From a bacterium (GTDB taxonomy: Bacteria; Electryoneota; RPQS01): a stretch of 64,000 nt of DNA. The notes beneath the pieces are model-generated. The model searched no databases, was not told the DNA's origin, and saw only the letters and a program-made list of their open reading frames with translations. Positions 46,235-55,878 of this stretch are shown here, piece after piece (positions within the stretch are counted from its first letter, which is position 1; each line of letters starts with the position of its first letter). The stretch lies in the NCBI GenBank assembly GCA_036504735.1, contig DASXUQ010000010.1, positions 1 to 64,000 on the forward strand, read 5' to 3'. The translations under genes and the position numbers were made by a program.

Positions 46235-47806
46235 TCAGTCTCCGACCTTCGAGGAGTCCGCAGGCAGAAAGTGATTCGACAGCGCTTCCAAGAGCCATAT
46301 TGTACGTCGTAGAATCATTGCAAACGCCTTCGTAAAGCCAATCTCGTCCACCTTGAAGTATGCAGCACCCCGTGCGTATCTCTCGCCTTTTCGATGCCCT
46401 GCGCCATCTCGCAGATCTTGCATATTGCGAAGAACCTTCACTATTTCGACTCTATCCGCCGCTCCATTGGATTCAAGGAACTGATCGAGCACGCTGATCG
46501 TCGCGCTCTTGGGCTTCAATTTAACCCTCTCCCCAATCGCCGCGACATTGATGGACTCGATCAGGCACTTTGCCAGCGACATGACCTGTTCGTCGAACGC
46601 TTTTTGGTTATTGTGCAGCGGGATCGTCAACGAATCCAGATTATGCGCGTCTTCCGAGCCAAGTGGTTTGAAAAGTGGCCAACCGTACGCTTCCGTCCAA
46701 CGACTGCCGAATAACCGCAACCGCTGCTTAAACAACAGATCGGGCTGCTCTGGATTGGTGAATTCCGCCATGATTGCCCGCTTGAAGGTAACCGGGCTGA
46801 TCCCACCGTCGTGAGCAATATTGAAGCTGCGCCAATATGCACGTTCAGATGCAGGGAGGTACTTTCCCAAATCGCCCAAGAAAACGACTACGAAGTCAGG
46901 GTGGTTGTTATCAATGCGCAAACTCCATAGGCTTCCACAAATGATTTGGCCATCTTCCACGGTATACCGTTGAGTGTCTGCCAAGTACTTCGTGAGCACT
47001 TCACGACGGAAGAAGACGGGAGCAAAAGCGTTCGGTGAATCAGGTGTGCAGGGGAGCAGGATCGGTCTGCTGTCGGCATCGGTTCCGACGATGAACTCTT
47101 GCTCTCCTTCCCATAGATCTCCATTCAACGCAGATCGGAATGTTGGAGGAGCAGTTATGAATCGCTTTCCGCAGAGCCTGGCCCTGGACTTATGCGTGAC
47201 AGACGAGTCAACTGGCCAGATGTCAAGACAATAGCACCATTGCTCATTGGAGACGACATCATTGCTCGGTCTTAGATTCAACTCATCGAGAGATTTTCCA
47301 GAGCGTCGGTGTTCATCGAAGTACAAGATCAGGGTGAATTGCTTGGCGGCCAGAAACTCCTTCAGGCAATCCGCTCGTACAAGAACGCGGTCTTCCGCGA
47401 TGCGAGCGACGGTTTGTTCGGTCCCGTCATCCAGGAAAGTGACATACTCTCCGCGCCGTGAGTCAAACCACAGGTTGTAGAAGAGCCGAAATTCCTCGCA
47501 TAACTCGATCCACGGTTCTCGCAATTCGTTGTAATCCCAAACGATGACCAAGGGCTCCAAACCTAATTTGCCGCCATTCCGATTGTATGCCTGATATCCG
47601 GCTCTCCAATCTTCGACATTGGGCAAGCCAGTTTCCGTGTGCGTGTCCCAGGAACAATCGCCGATCAGCAGCGGAACGACGCTATTCGGCGCGAGGATAC
47701 AGGTGAACCCGTTTGGGGAGTAGACGGTGATCCATTTCTCGCTCTCGATGCCTTTCTCAAGGTGTGCGATAACATCGGAACAATCTAATGGCGGCTCATT
47801 CTTCAT
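46235..47806 (-). CDS. large protein of unknown function
   Basis: A 523-residue protein from the Met at about 47806 (MKNEPPLDCSDVIAHLEKG). The frame is open back to a GTG at 47899 and the true start is uncertain. No domain is recognised. It has many Trp, Tyr and Phe residues and a helical C-terminal third (VLRNMQDLRDGAGHRKGERY). R...GAGH near residue 465 recalls the Rx4H motif of HEPN ribonucleases, but the surrounding helices were not enough for a call. It lies four bases upstream of the frameshifted UDG-like gene. Confidence 0.6.
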   Translation of the reverse strand: MKNEPPLDCSDVIAHLEKGIESEKWITVYSPNGFTCILAPNSVVPLLIGDCSWDTHTETGLPNVEDWRAGYQAYNRNGGKLGLEPLVIVWDYNELREPWIELCEEFRLFYNLWFDSRRGEYVTFLDDGTEQTVARIAEDRVLVRADCLKEFLAAKQFTLILYFDEHRRSGKSLDELNLRPSNDVVSNEQWCYCLDIWPVDSSVTHKSRARLCGKRFITAPPTFRSALNGDLWEGEQEFIVGTDADSRPILLPCTPDSPNAFAPVFFRREVLTKYLADTQRYTVEDGQIICGSLWSLRIDNNHPDFVVVFLGDLGKYLPASERAYWRSFNIAHDGGISPVTFKRAIMAEFTNPEQPDLLFKQRLRLFGSRWTEAYGWPLFKPLGSEDAHNLDSLTIPLHNNQKAFDEQVMSLAKCLIESINVAAIGERVKLKPKSATISVLDQFLESNGAADRVEIVKVLRNMQDLRDGAGHRKGERYARGAAYFKVDEIGFTKAFAMILRRTIWLLEALSNHFLPADSSKVGD

Positions 47807-47902
47807 TTCGGGAGTCATGATTCGGTGAAAGGTTGATGTTCCAGTGGTGCGCAATGGACGTCGTGACGTCGCAGTGCAATAAGTGCTTTGCGGGGTCACC
47901 TC

Positions 47903-48274
47903 TTATGGTTGCTTCAAGAAGAAGTCCATCGCAGTAAGCTTAGACCAGGCCGTAGCCTTAATTATCAGACACGATGCATAGTGTTTTGCCAGCCTGGTAG
48001 GCACGCTTTTCTTGGGAGCCTTGCGCGGTGGCTTCATTATGTTCGGTTTTCGAGGACCACCCGTCGCTTGACTGGTAAACAGGAGATAGTCACCGTCCAG
48101 ATCGCGAACCCAGCCACTGGAAAAGCGTCCTAAATATCTTCCAGAATACGCATAAACACATTGGCGGTCCTTATCGAAGCATGCAACAACCTGTCCGTCG
48201 TAGAGAAAGATGTTTTCACCGTCTTCGCAATAGGCGATAGCATCACCGTTCTGGTCGTAGAATGAGAGTTCCAT
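47903..48274 (-). CDS. 4-fold beta-flower-type protein
   Basis: A 123-residue protein. Residues 1-70 contain four short repeated beta units (FYDQNGDAIAY, IFLYDGQVVACF, CVYAYSGRYLGRF, WVRDLDGDYLLF), the pattern of the 4-fold beta-flower family. A basic Pro/Lys-rich tail follows (GGPRKPNIMKPPRKAPKKS). Function unknown; it is the second gene in this run. Confidence 0.65.
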   Translation of the reverse strand: MELSFYDQNGDAIAYCEDGENIFLYDGQVVACFDKDRQCVYAYSGRYLGRFSSGWVRDLDGDYLLFTSQATGGPRKPNIMKPPRKAPKKSVPTRLAKHYASCLIIKATAWSKLTAMDFFLKQP

Positions 48275-48298
48275 GCGTTTCCCGATTTGTGCAGCGGC

Positions 48299-49165
48299 TT
48301 ACCAGACCGCAGGATTTGCTTGGAAATATAAAATGAGCTGGTAGACTCGGCTTATATATTCGGGAAACACCCGGAGGTTGAGGAAGACATCGTCGCTGCT
48401 GATATTGCCCAGTAATTCGGGATGCCCGGCGGCATTCCGGTGCCTGCGGATCAGTTGAAACAGCCCTGGAAGTTCACCTTTCACGATCTCGGCGAGAGCC
48501 TTGTCGAGCTTCTTTGCGGCAACCATCTTCAGGAGACGATCATGCAACTCTGCAAAGTGAGAGAGAATTGTCCAGTTTGTCGCTTTCTCGAAGTTCGCCT
48601 TTTCTGCCGCTAATGTAATCGCATTCAGAAAAGTGTCGTACAGAACGAGAATCGCTTTCTCCGAGGCAGCTCCCACCATCACCGCCGTCGATTTTGGGCA
48701 GTTGGCATTGAAAGCGACAACGGCCTCAGTAACGTAGTCCAGAATCACGGGGTCCACGTTTGGATTCTTCGTCAAGAAATCTCGTAAGAACCCGTCTGGA
48801 TCGTACGGCTGCGGTCCTCCTTGACCGACAACGAACTCTCCATATTCCGTGAGCGTGTAGAAGGGCCAATTCTGGTTGTCTTGATCCTTGCCGAAAACAA
48901 TGATTCCTTGAATTAGTAATCGCCACATAACGTGCCGAATCAACTCAGGTATGCGTTGCTGGTCCTCTGGCTTGAGCAGAAGTTTGAGTTCGATCACAGG
49001 ACCTGCATACCTTGTGGTAGGGGCGGGATATAGGCGCTTGGCAACAGCCAACTGGATTACTTCAACTACCGCCTTTTCAAATCTGCGATCTTCCATATTG
49101 GGTTTCGTTGAGAGGTACTCCAGTAGAAGCGAACGTAGCATTTGCGTTGAAAGAGGTGCAGCCAT
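48299..49165 (-). CDS. HEPN-domain protein
   Basis: A 288-residue protein starting MAAPLSTQMLRSLLLEYLS. The C-terminal half is a helical bundle with the motif IRRHRNAAGHPE, matching the HEPN R-x4-H ribonuclease motif (RNAAGH). The N-terminal half resembles a winged or mixed fold (WPFYTLTEYGEFVVGQG). HEPN proteins often cut RNA as toxins or defence effectors; an antitoxin nucleotidyltransferase is not seen next to it. AAGGA precedes the ATG at some distance. It is the first gene of a six-gene minus-strand run. Confidence 0.68.
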   Translation of the reverse strand: MAAPLSTQMLRSLLLEYLSTKPNMEDRRFEKAVVEVIQLAVAKRLYPAPTTRYAGPVIELKLLLKPEDQQRIPELIRHVMWRLLIQGIIVFGKDQDNQNWPFYTLTEYGEFVVGQGGPQPYDPDGFLRDFLTKNPNVDPVILDYVTEAVVAFNANCPKSTAVMVGAASEKAILVLYDTFLNAITLAAEKANFEKATNWTILSHFAELHDRLLKMVAAKKLDKALAEIVKGELPGLFQLIRRHRNAAGHPELLGNISSDDVFLNLRVFPEYISRVYQLILYFQANPAVW

Positions 49166-49640
49166 TGATTTGCTTTCCTTTAATGTCACACTGACAACCA
49201 TACCTGCGGTGTCAGCAGGTGGTAAGAAGTCTGCCGTTGAACTGTAACTACCAATATACGACTTACGCTTGCAATGTCAACGGTGATCGGCAATAACTGA
49301 TGAAACTCGTCTTGACTCATCAATATGCGAGTTTGATCTAAGCGCCAAATAGTCAATGTCTTAGTGACATCGCCTTGGGCATGCGACAGTTTGGCAATCG
49401 CTTACGCCACTGATGCCGTAGCGGCACAAAGGAGTCCGTTCGTAGTTAGCGTAATGTCAGGTCAAAAAGAAGCCCGCATTCCACTATTTCCGAAAACTAC
49501 GCCATCTTCGGCCACTCTCGCGAAGCACCAAAGAGGAACTCGGTTGGCTTGAAGGAGAATTTGCATGCCTCGAAGAGGCTGAAGATAGTGTTCTCTGCTG
49601 ATTTGGGCGTAGCGGCGAAACACCTGCCAATTGGAGGAAA
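49166..49640. other. stretch without a supported gene
   Basis: About 475 bases. It must contain the promoter of the HEPN-gene run; no clear -35/-10 pair was found. No tRNA fragment or scar resembling those at 5-16 kb was seen. Confidence 0.35.
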
Positions 49641-49668
49641 AGAAGCCTGAGCAATCGCCCAGGCTTCT
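49641..49668 (-). terminator. terminator of the copy-2 beta-helix operon
   Basis: AGAAGCCTG and CAGGCTTCT form a perfect nine-base stem with a ten-base loop, followed by T-rich sequence on the minus strand, 29 bases past the stop codon. Confidence 0.8.
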
Positions 49669-49696
49669 CTTTTGGGTTTCGACCATAAACGCCTTA

Positions 49697-52600
49697 CTAT
49701 CGAATGAGCATCATCTTCTTGGCGTCGGTGAACTTTCCAGCCTTGAGCTGGTAGATGTAAACGCCGGAAGCTACCGTCGTACCCGCTGTGGTCTTGCTAT
49801 CCCACATCACGCGGTAAGCTCCGGCTGGCCGTACTTCGTCCACGAGCTTGGCCACTTCCTGACCCAGAATGTTGAACACCTTTAGTTCCACTCGTACCGC
49901 ATCAGGCAGATCGAATCGAATTTCGGTATTGGGGTTAAAGGGATTGGGGTAGTTCTGGTACAGAGCATAAGTCAACGGCACTGCCGGGCCTTTGTTCTTC
50001 GCGATCAGGGCCGGATTGTCGATCATGCGGGAGATCTGGGTCACCCGCTGAACCAGCGAACGAATGTCCGCACACCGGACTGCTTCATTTCTTGGACGCA
50101 CGGATCGATCATGCCGATTGAAGAAACACACGCCCATTGCATCCGCCAAAGCCCGAAGTGAATCTCGCGGGGTCTGCGCCGTTTCCATCATTTCCTCTAG
50201 GCCCGAAAGCGCTTCGGAAGGCTTCCCTTCTGCGGCCTTGGCGACAAAGGAGAGTCTCTTGGCAAGCTTCTTCTGCGACGGTTCAATCAACGAATTCGAT
50301 TGCGCCATCAGAAACTTGCTGACGGTCTGATCCGCATCACCTTTACGTGCCATGCGCGTTAGATTCACCATCGCTGCTGGAACGAACTTCGAGCCGGGGA
50401 ATTGCCGCACGAAGTTCATGGTCGCTTGGGCTGCTGCAACCTTGTCCTGATTCTTAGTTAGAACCTTGACGGAGCGCCACTGGTTCAGTTCCTGATGATG
50501 CATCCTTAGCATCTCCGCACGGTCCGGTGCTGCCTTTGCAAGCGATGGCGTCTTGGTGGCTGATAGGTTGGCGGAGTTCACTTTCGTAGCACTCGCCGTC
50601 ATACCAGTGGAGGAAAGCTTGGTCGCCTCAATAGGCACGGTGCTGGAAACAGCGATTACATCGGCTCCGGCGGGTCCGCTTCCATGCCACGAGTCTTCTC
50701 CCGCACGGTCATTATCCCCAGGGATCAGTAGATTAATCGCGCCGCCTCCGACAGACATGGTGCCGCCTTGATCACAGCCCACGAACGTCACGAGGGATGT
50801 ATCCACCAACCAGCGACCAGGAGTATGCGGCCATAAGTGCGAATAGAAAGCCGTGTCTAAAGGTGTAAACGGCGTCCATGTGTTCATGCTGATATCCCAC
50901 GTATCCGTCGTATCGCCGGACTTCAAATAATACCCGGTTCCACCACCCAGCTTGAGGTAATTCTCGCCGTCGCCCAAATCCACCATTGAAGGATCGGCAG
51001 CGTAAATCACCACACCACCCGTATCGGATAATTCCGTGTGGCCGCCGACAAGATTCACCGTACCGTCCTCTACCCATACGTCTGCCGTTGTGTCTCCATT
51101 GATAGATACGTCGCTGCATTCCAGAGACAGGTCTCCGGTCTCCCAATTCAGGATACCATAATTCTTGTTGCCGCTGATGCTGCTATGCGCAATGTCCATA
51201 TCGGAGTAGTAGTAGTTGAATACGCCTACCCCGCCACCATTGATGATTTGGCAGTTATCCAGCCGCATAGTGCTGTATTCCATATTGGTCAAGGCAGTCC
51301 CAAAGCCATTGTATGAGACATCGCCGCCTGCACCCATATTCTCCAGCAGACAGTTGCTCAGATAGCTGGTGGTGTCGTTCCGTCCCCAAAACCAGAGTCC
51401 CTCGGAGAAACTCCTGAAGGTACACGAATCGGCTCGGAAGATCGGAAAGCGATCAGGGTTGTCCATTGGATTATCGTTGCAACTTACCCAGCCTGCTCCT
51501 TCGAGAACGGCATGTGAGAGAACTATTTGGCCGCAGGTGGACTCGATATTGGCCCAACTCGATGTGGTGTCCCAGTGCAGCGTCACCGGACTATCGGCTT
51601 CGCCCTGGACATAGAGTCTGCCGCGTGGGGTCGGCGTGTTAAAGCCTTCCACCCAGATATCCGCGCCGGGCTTGAAGGTCACCACCGCTGGCTTGATGCC
51701 AGGCGTTGGTTTGATCACTAGCACTGCACCCTCGTGAATGTCTATTGCACTGTCCACGGTGCAGGGAGCATACATTACGACGCTATCCGTGATGGAGTAG
51801 CGCGTCCATTTAGATAGTGAAGCGATCAGGTAGTTGATGCTGTCCTGCGTGGCGACCAGGTCCAGGGCGGCAACCGAATCGGTGGGACTGCTGGCTTTGC
51901 TCATCAGGCCGAGATTCAGCAGTTCGATTTGCGCTTCCACCTTCTCTGTGTCTGTCAGCGCGCTGCTCAGCATCGTTTGCATCCGATCATTCGCCTTGTC
52001 CAGATCACCCGAAAACGCCAGTGACCATGCATCTCCATACATAGCAGCTCTGTACATTTGCCTTGACGTCGCGGTATCTGCGATGGACTCGAAGTACCCC
52101 ACGGAGCTTGCAGACTGGTGCGCCAGAATATCTGTGGCAATGAGGTCATGGCTGACCGATTGCGTATACTGGCATGGACCGCTGTTTACAATCACGGCTT
52201 GGTACTGACTTCTTGCGGTAGCGAATTGGCTGGATAGCTCCGCCGATTTGCCATCCACATAATTGCCTTCAACGGCGCACGCGGCTTCGCCTTGCGAAGA
52301 GGATTGGCAACCACTCCAAGTGTTCAGCGGATAACGCAAGGTTACGCCGGAGGGCAAGTGGTTATGGATACTGCCTGTGTCCGTCAGCACCCAGTAGTTT
52401 TGCCGCCACACGTGCGGGCAGTTGGCCACATTGGGGTAATAGATCCATTGCAAATTGCTGGGCTGAGTCAAGCCACTGATACGATTTTGTCCATTGTCCA
52501 TGATAAGCGCCGAGGAGGGAGCACTGATTTGGAGACTGTCTCCGGCGTTGAACTCGACGCGATTCCAGCCCCAGCGAGGGGTCGGCTGGCCGGGGTCAGC

Positions 52601-55600
52601 CATGCCAACCGTCGAATTATAGGCTCCGATACCGCAGCGGTGATTATATACTACGTTGCAGCATTTCAACCATACGCTTGCGCCCCAGGCCGTGATACCT
52701 CCGGCGACGGTCCAGTTTCCGATGCCTACCTCGGCATTGCCCGCGATAGAATCTTGGGTTAAGTAGCAAATCGCATTGCTGACCGCATAGACACCCGCGC
52801 CCTTATTGTTCAGCACTTGCGAGTGATTCAGTTGCAGCGTACTGCCAGTGTTGGAAACGCCATAGGAAGTATTGGTGGCGAAGGTCGAATAGTCCGCGTG
52901 GACATTAGCTCGACTTCCCAGAGCCAGGCCAATGCCGCAGTTACGGAAAGAGCAATGATCCACCACGGCATACGGCGTATCCCAATAGCCGTTTCTTACG
53001 CCTCCTGTGATCGCCAGTCCTGCAACGGGAGCATTCTGGATATCTACGTACCGGAACTCAATGTTGCCCCGGATCGCTTCAATCGCCTGCACTCCCGCCC
53101 AGCCAGCATTCGCATCAGCAGCCTGCAAACGTATGTGTGTGGTATCACTGCCGAGAATGTGTAGCCCCGCAAGGCTGTCCGAGCTGTGCTGGACTGTACG
53201 AATGCCTTTCCCTCGCCAAAACGTGACCGCGGCCACGCTGTCGTAGCGGTATTGCCATGTGCTGCCGACCAGGAAGCTGTCGCGGAGCGCCGACATCCTG
53301 GGCCCAATGGTAAGGTTGCCATTTCCCTGTACGATGATATTGCGATGGAAATAGGCGGGTGCGTAGATCGTTGTATCAGTCGTGATTACCAAATCCGTCG
53401 TGTCGGCCCGGTAGAAATGGAGTAGGTCTCCCTCGCCGGGGCCGAGAGTAACCGCGATTCGGCGTTCCGAACTGCCGCCTGCGGGAATGAACGCTGCCCG
53501 TGCACTTTCCGCCAGCATTGCTTCATAGAAGTACGGTTCGCTGGGATGGCGCACATTGTCAATCGTAAGCCATGCGATGCGATTCTCGTCGTGAAGTGCC
53601 CGTCGGTTGACCACGAGAAACCAGTAGTCCTCCGCCAAGGGGTCAGCGCCTGCGGCCATGAAGCGACTGACTTGGATATAGGTGCTGTCCGCATCTTCAA
53701 GATCGTCGTCTAAGTGACTCGGCGGAACGTGATCGTCCGTCTGGATCTGGGAGATAGTCGAAGGGTTGGTCTGGCTAGCGATTAGCGTGTCGCGTGGATT
53801 GTCCATCGAGCCGTAATTCTGCTCGTAGCGCCGACTGGCATAGGTCTTGACATAGCGCAAGGGCTCCAGCACCGGAGCAATTCGTAGCACCTCCGAATCA
53901 GCGTGCGCTGCTGCCCAGTAATTCGGAGTGCGCTGAAGGTTGACAGGGTTTCTGCACAGCGCGCCGTTCCAGCAATTTGCACAAAGCGAATCCCAAACCA
54001 GAGTGCTTCCGCCGGGTCCAAAGGGGTAATAGATGATCCCATCGGCATCGCACGCTACTGATAGCCACACTCCAAGCTTAACTTCGCCAGGGACCGGAGT
54101 ACGAATTGGCGCAAAATACCCCCCTGCTCCTGTCGAATCGGTGTTATCCACGGCTGTCGCCACCATGCCCCATGATCTGTTTCCGTGCTGGTGATCAAAG
54201 CGAATTTGGTAATCCAAAGCAAACCATGAGGAATCAGCCCATAGCACGTCGGCGGGTATGTCCTCAATAAGATGATCGGAAGAACCTGTGGGGTAGCGCC
54301 TGTAAACTGGACCATCGCCCCATATGTTAACATCTAATGCGCACTGGAGCGATTTGTGCCCCTCCCAGCGGGCAATAGAGGCGCCTTGGTAGTTGCAAAA
54401 ATCTGCAAAGTTCACGTCAATATATGCACCGTTTGACGTCGAGTCCGTTTTCAAGAACTCGACCGAGCTTCCCCCGCAGACAGAAGGTTGAACTGTGCCG
54501 TTTCCCGTGAAATAGAATTCATTCATCTGGATCGGCATGCTAACATTCTGCAGGGCCATCTCCCGGTAGAGATCATCGCGTGCGAGTGTCCAGTAAGGGC
54601 GAGGATTGGTTGGGCTGTGCGGGTTCCCATTCATAAATATTGTGGGCAATTCCTGCGCCTGAATAATCTTGTTCACCTTCACGATGGAGCGAACCTGAGT
54701 ATCTATGTGATGCGAGTCTCCCGACGGCCACTCATCGTAATACCAGCCCGCCACCGTGCCTTGAGAGCTGTCCCAATTCGCTTGAAAGGCCTGCCCGATG
54801 GCGTTCTGCACGGCGGCGGAGTCGGGAGACACCATCATGCGCCAATAGCCTTCATCGTAGACGTCAACCTTACGGATATAAACATCGTGCGCACCGTAAT
54901 AGTGGATCTTCATGCATACTTCGCGAAACCCGTCAAAGCGATGTATGAAGGTACTGTCGAACATTGCCGTATTGCAGTCGTAATTCCAGAAAGTGTGTGC
55001 TTGACTGGTTGCAGGATCAATAGTGAACTCGCGATTCTCAAAATCGTTACCGAGTGATGAGAAGTCGCTGAGGCGAACTACGCATTCAGGATAGCTCCAG
55101 AACCCGTCTTGGTTGTGCCGCTTATCGGAGACATACCATGTTACCCCCAGAATCGGGTCGTTTGAAGATCCGCCGTGCTGCGTGGCGTCACACCACACGC
55201 GAATATGCCAACGCATGTTGGCGCTGTCGGGGTTTGGCGACAGTAATCCGTCCCGGTCAGCCCAGCCCCGAAACCCGCCCAGTTTCATCGTCGGAACCCA
55301 CATGTCGTGGGCGTTTCCGGTTGAACCCTGGACAAATGGCCCGCTTGCGAGAACAGCAACATCGTGCCAATTGGGATTTTGAGTGTACTGTCCCCACCCA
55401 AAGTGCTCCGGTGCCACCCATTGGTCGGCAACATCGCCAACGAAGATTTCGCGGTAGCCGGACTCAAGATACTTGAAGGTCTCGCTGGGCCAGTTCCAGT
55501 TCACGAGCTTCATGTCCCCCGTATAGGCGGCGTGGTTAGCGAAATCGTGGTAATCCTGCACGTAAGGATAGTTTACCATGATGTGCGACACGCCCATGTC

Positions 55601-55843
55601 TCGCAACCAGCTAAGTGCTTGAGTCTCATTACCGATGCGACTGATCGTCAAACGGCTTCGGTCGTACTGAGACATGTTGGACGGGTAGTTCGGGCAATTC
55701 CAATACTCTGATAACCGAACAATCTCTGAACGCGGGTCGTACGATACCATGATGTCAAAGGACAGGGCACACTGCACACAAAACACGAACACGAATGCGA
55801 AAGCAAATGACATACGTGCAAAAAGAGCTGGACCAAATCTCAT
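49697..55843 (-). CDS. giant secreted beta-helix protein with type IX-like sorting domain (copy 2)
   Basis: A 2,048-residue paralogue of the protein at 8308-14547. The start at 55843 (MRFGPALFARMSFAFAFVFV) has AAGGA six bases upstream and is followed by a signal peptide. Domain order is the same: N-terminal region with AGWYYDEWPSGD, two parallel beta-helix regions, helical repeats, and the C-terminal YQNYPNPFNPNTE...ASGVYIYQLKAGKF...MMLIR domain. The C-terminal 90 residues are almost identical to copy 1, whereas the N-terminal half is clearly diverged. It lies 35 bases downstream of its FG-GAP partner. Confidence 0.88.
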   Translation of the reverse strand: MRFGPALFARMSFAFAFVFVFCVQCALSFDIMVSYDPRSEIVRLSEYWNCPNYPSNMSQYDRSRLTISRIGNETQALSWLRDMGVSHIMVNYPYVQDYHDFANHAAYTGDMKLVNWNWPSETFKYLESGYREIFVGDVADQWVAPEHFGWGQYTQNPNWHDVAVLASGPFVQGSTGNAHDMWVPTMKLGGFRGWADRDGLLSPNPDSANMRWHIRVWCDATQHGGSSNDPILGVTWYVSDKRHNQDGFWSYPECVVRLSDFSSLGNDFENREFTIDPATSQAHTFWNYDCNTAMFDSTFIHRFDGFREVCMKIHYYGAHDVYIRKVDVYDEGYWRMMVSPDSAAVQNAIGQAFQANWDSSQGTVAGWYYDEWPSGDSHHIDTQVRSIVKVNKIIQAQELPTIFMNGNPHSPTNPRPYWTLARDDLYREMALQNVSMPIQMNEFYFTGNGTVQPSVCGGSSVEFLKTDSTSNGAYIDVNFADFCNYQGASIARWEGHKSLQCALDVNIWGDGPVYRRYPTGSSDHLIEDIPADVLWADSSWFALDYQIRFDHQHGNRSWGMVATAVDNTDSTGAGGYFAPIRTPVPGEVKLGVWLSVACDADGIIYYPFGPGGSTLVWDSLCANCWNGALCRNPVNLQRTPNYWAAAHADSEVLRIAPVLEPLRYVKTYASRRYEQNYGSMDNPRDTLIASQTNPSTISQIQTDDHVPPSHLDDDLEDADSTYIQVSRFMAAGADPLAEDYWFLVVNRRALHDENRIAWLTIDNVRHPSEPYFYEAMLAESARAAFIPAGGSSERRIAVTLGPGEGDLLHFYRADTTDLVITTDTTIYAPAYFHRNIIVQGNGNLTIGPRMSALRDSFLVGSTWQYRYDSVAAVTFWRGKGIRTVQHSSDSLAGLHILGSDTTHIRLQAADANAGWAGVQAIEAIRGNIEFRYVDIQNAPVAGLAITGGVRNGYWDTPYAVVDHCSFRNCGIGLALGSRANVHADYSTFATNTSYGVSNTGSTLQLNHSQVLNNKGAGVYAVSNAICYLTQDSIAGNAEVGIGNWTVAGGITAWGASVWLKCCNVVYNHRCGIGAYNSTVGMADPGQPTPRWGWNRVEFNAGDSLQISAPSSALIMDNGQNRISGLTQPSNLQWIYYPNVANCPHVWRQNYWVLTDTGSIHNHLPSGVTLRYPLNTWSGCQSSSQGEAACAVEGNYVDGKSAELSSQFATARSQYQAVIVNSGPCQYTQSVSHDLIATDILAHQSASSVGYFESIADTATSRQMYRAAMYGDAWSLAFSGDLDKANDRMQTMLSSALTDTEKVEAQIELLNLGLMSKASSPTDSVAALDLVATQDSINYLIASLSKWTRYSITDSVVMYAPCTVDSAIDIHEGAVLVIKPTPGIKPAVVTFKPGADIWVEGFNTPTPRGRLYVQGEADSPVTLHWDTTSSWANIESTCGQIVLSHAVLEGAGWVSCNDNPMDNPDRFPIFRADSCTFRSFSEGLWFWGRNDTTSYLSNCLLENMGAGGDVSYNGFGTALTNMEYSTMRLDNCQIINGGGVGVFNYYYSDMDIAHSSISGNKNYGILNWETGDLSLECSDVSINGDTTADVWVEDGTVNLVGGHTELSDTGGVVIYAADPSMVDLGDGENYLKLGGGTGYYLKSGDTTDTWDISMNTWTPFTPLDTAFYSHLWPHTPGRWLVDTSLVTFVGCDQGGTMSVGGGAINLLIPGDNDRAGEDSWHGSGPAGADVIAVSSTVPIEATKLSSTGMTASATKVNSANLSATKTPSLAKAAPDRAEMLRMHHQELNQWRSVKVLTKNQDKVAAAQATMNFVRQFPGSKFVPAAMVNLTRMARKGDADQTVSKFLMAQSNSLIEPSQKKLAKRLSFVAKAAEGKPSEALSGLEEMMETAQTPRDSLRALADAMGVCFFNRHDRSVRPRNEAVRCADIRSLVQRVTQISRMIDNPALIAKNKGPAVPLTYALYQNYPNPFNPNTEIRFDLPDAVRVELKVFNILGQEVAKLVDEVRPAGAYRVMWDSKTTAGTTVASGVYIYQLKAGKFTDAKKMMLIR

Positions 55844-55878
55844 CGCCAATCCTTTCTGCAAGACTTTGTAAAGATCTG

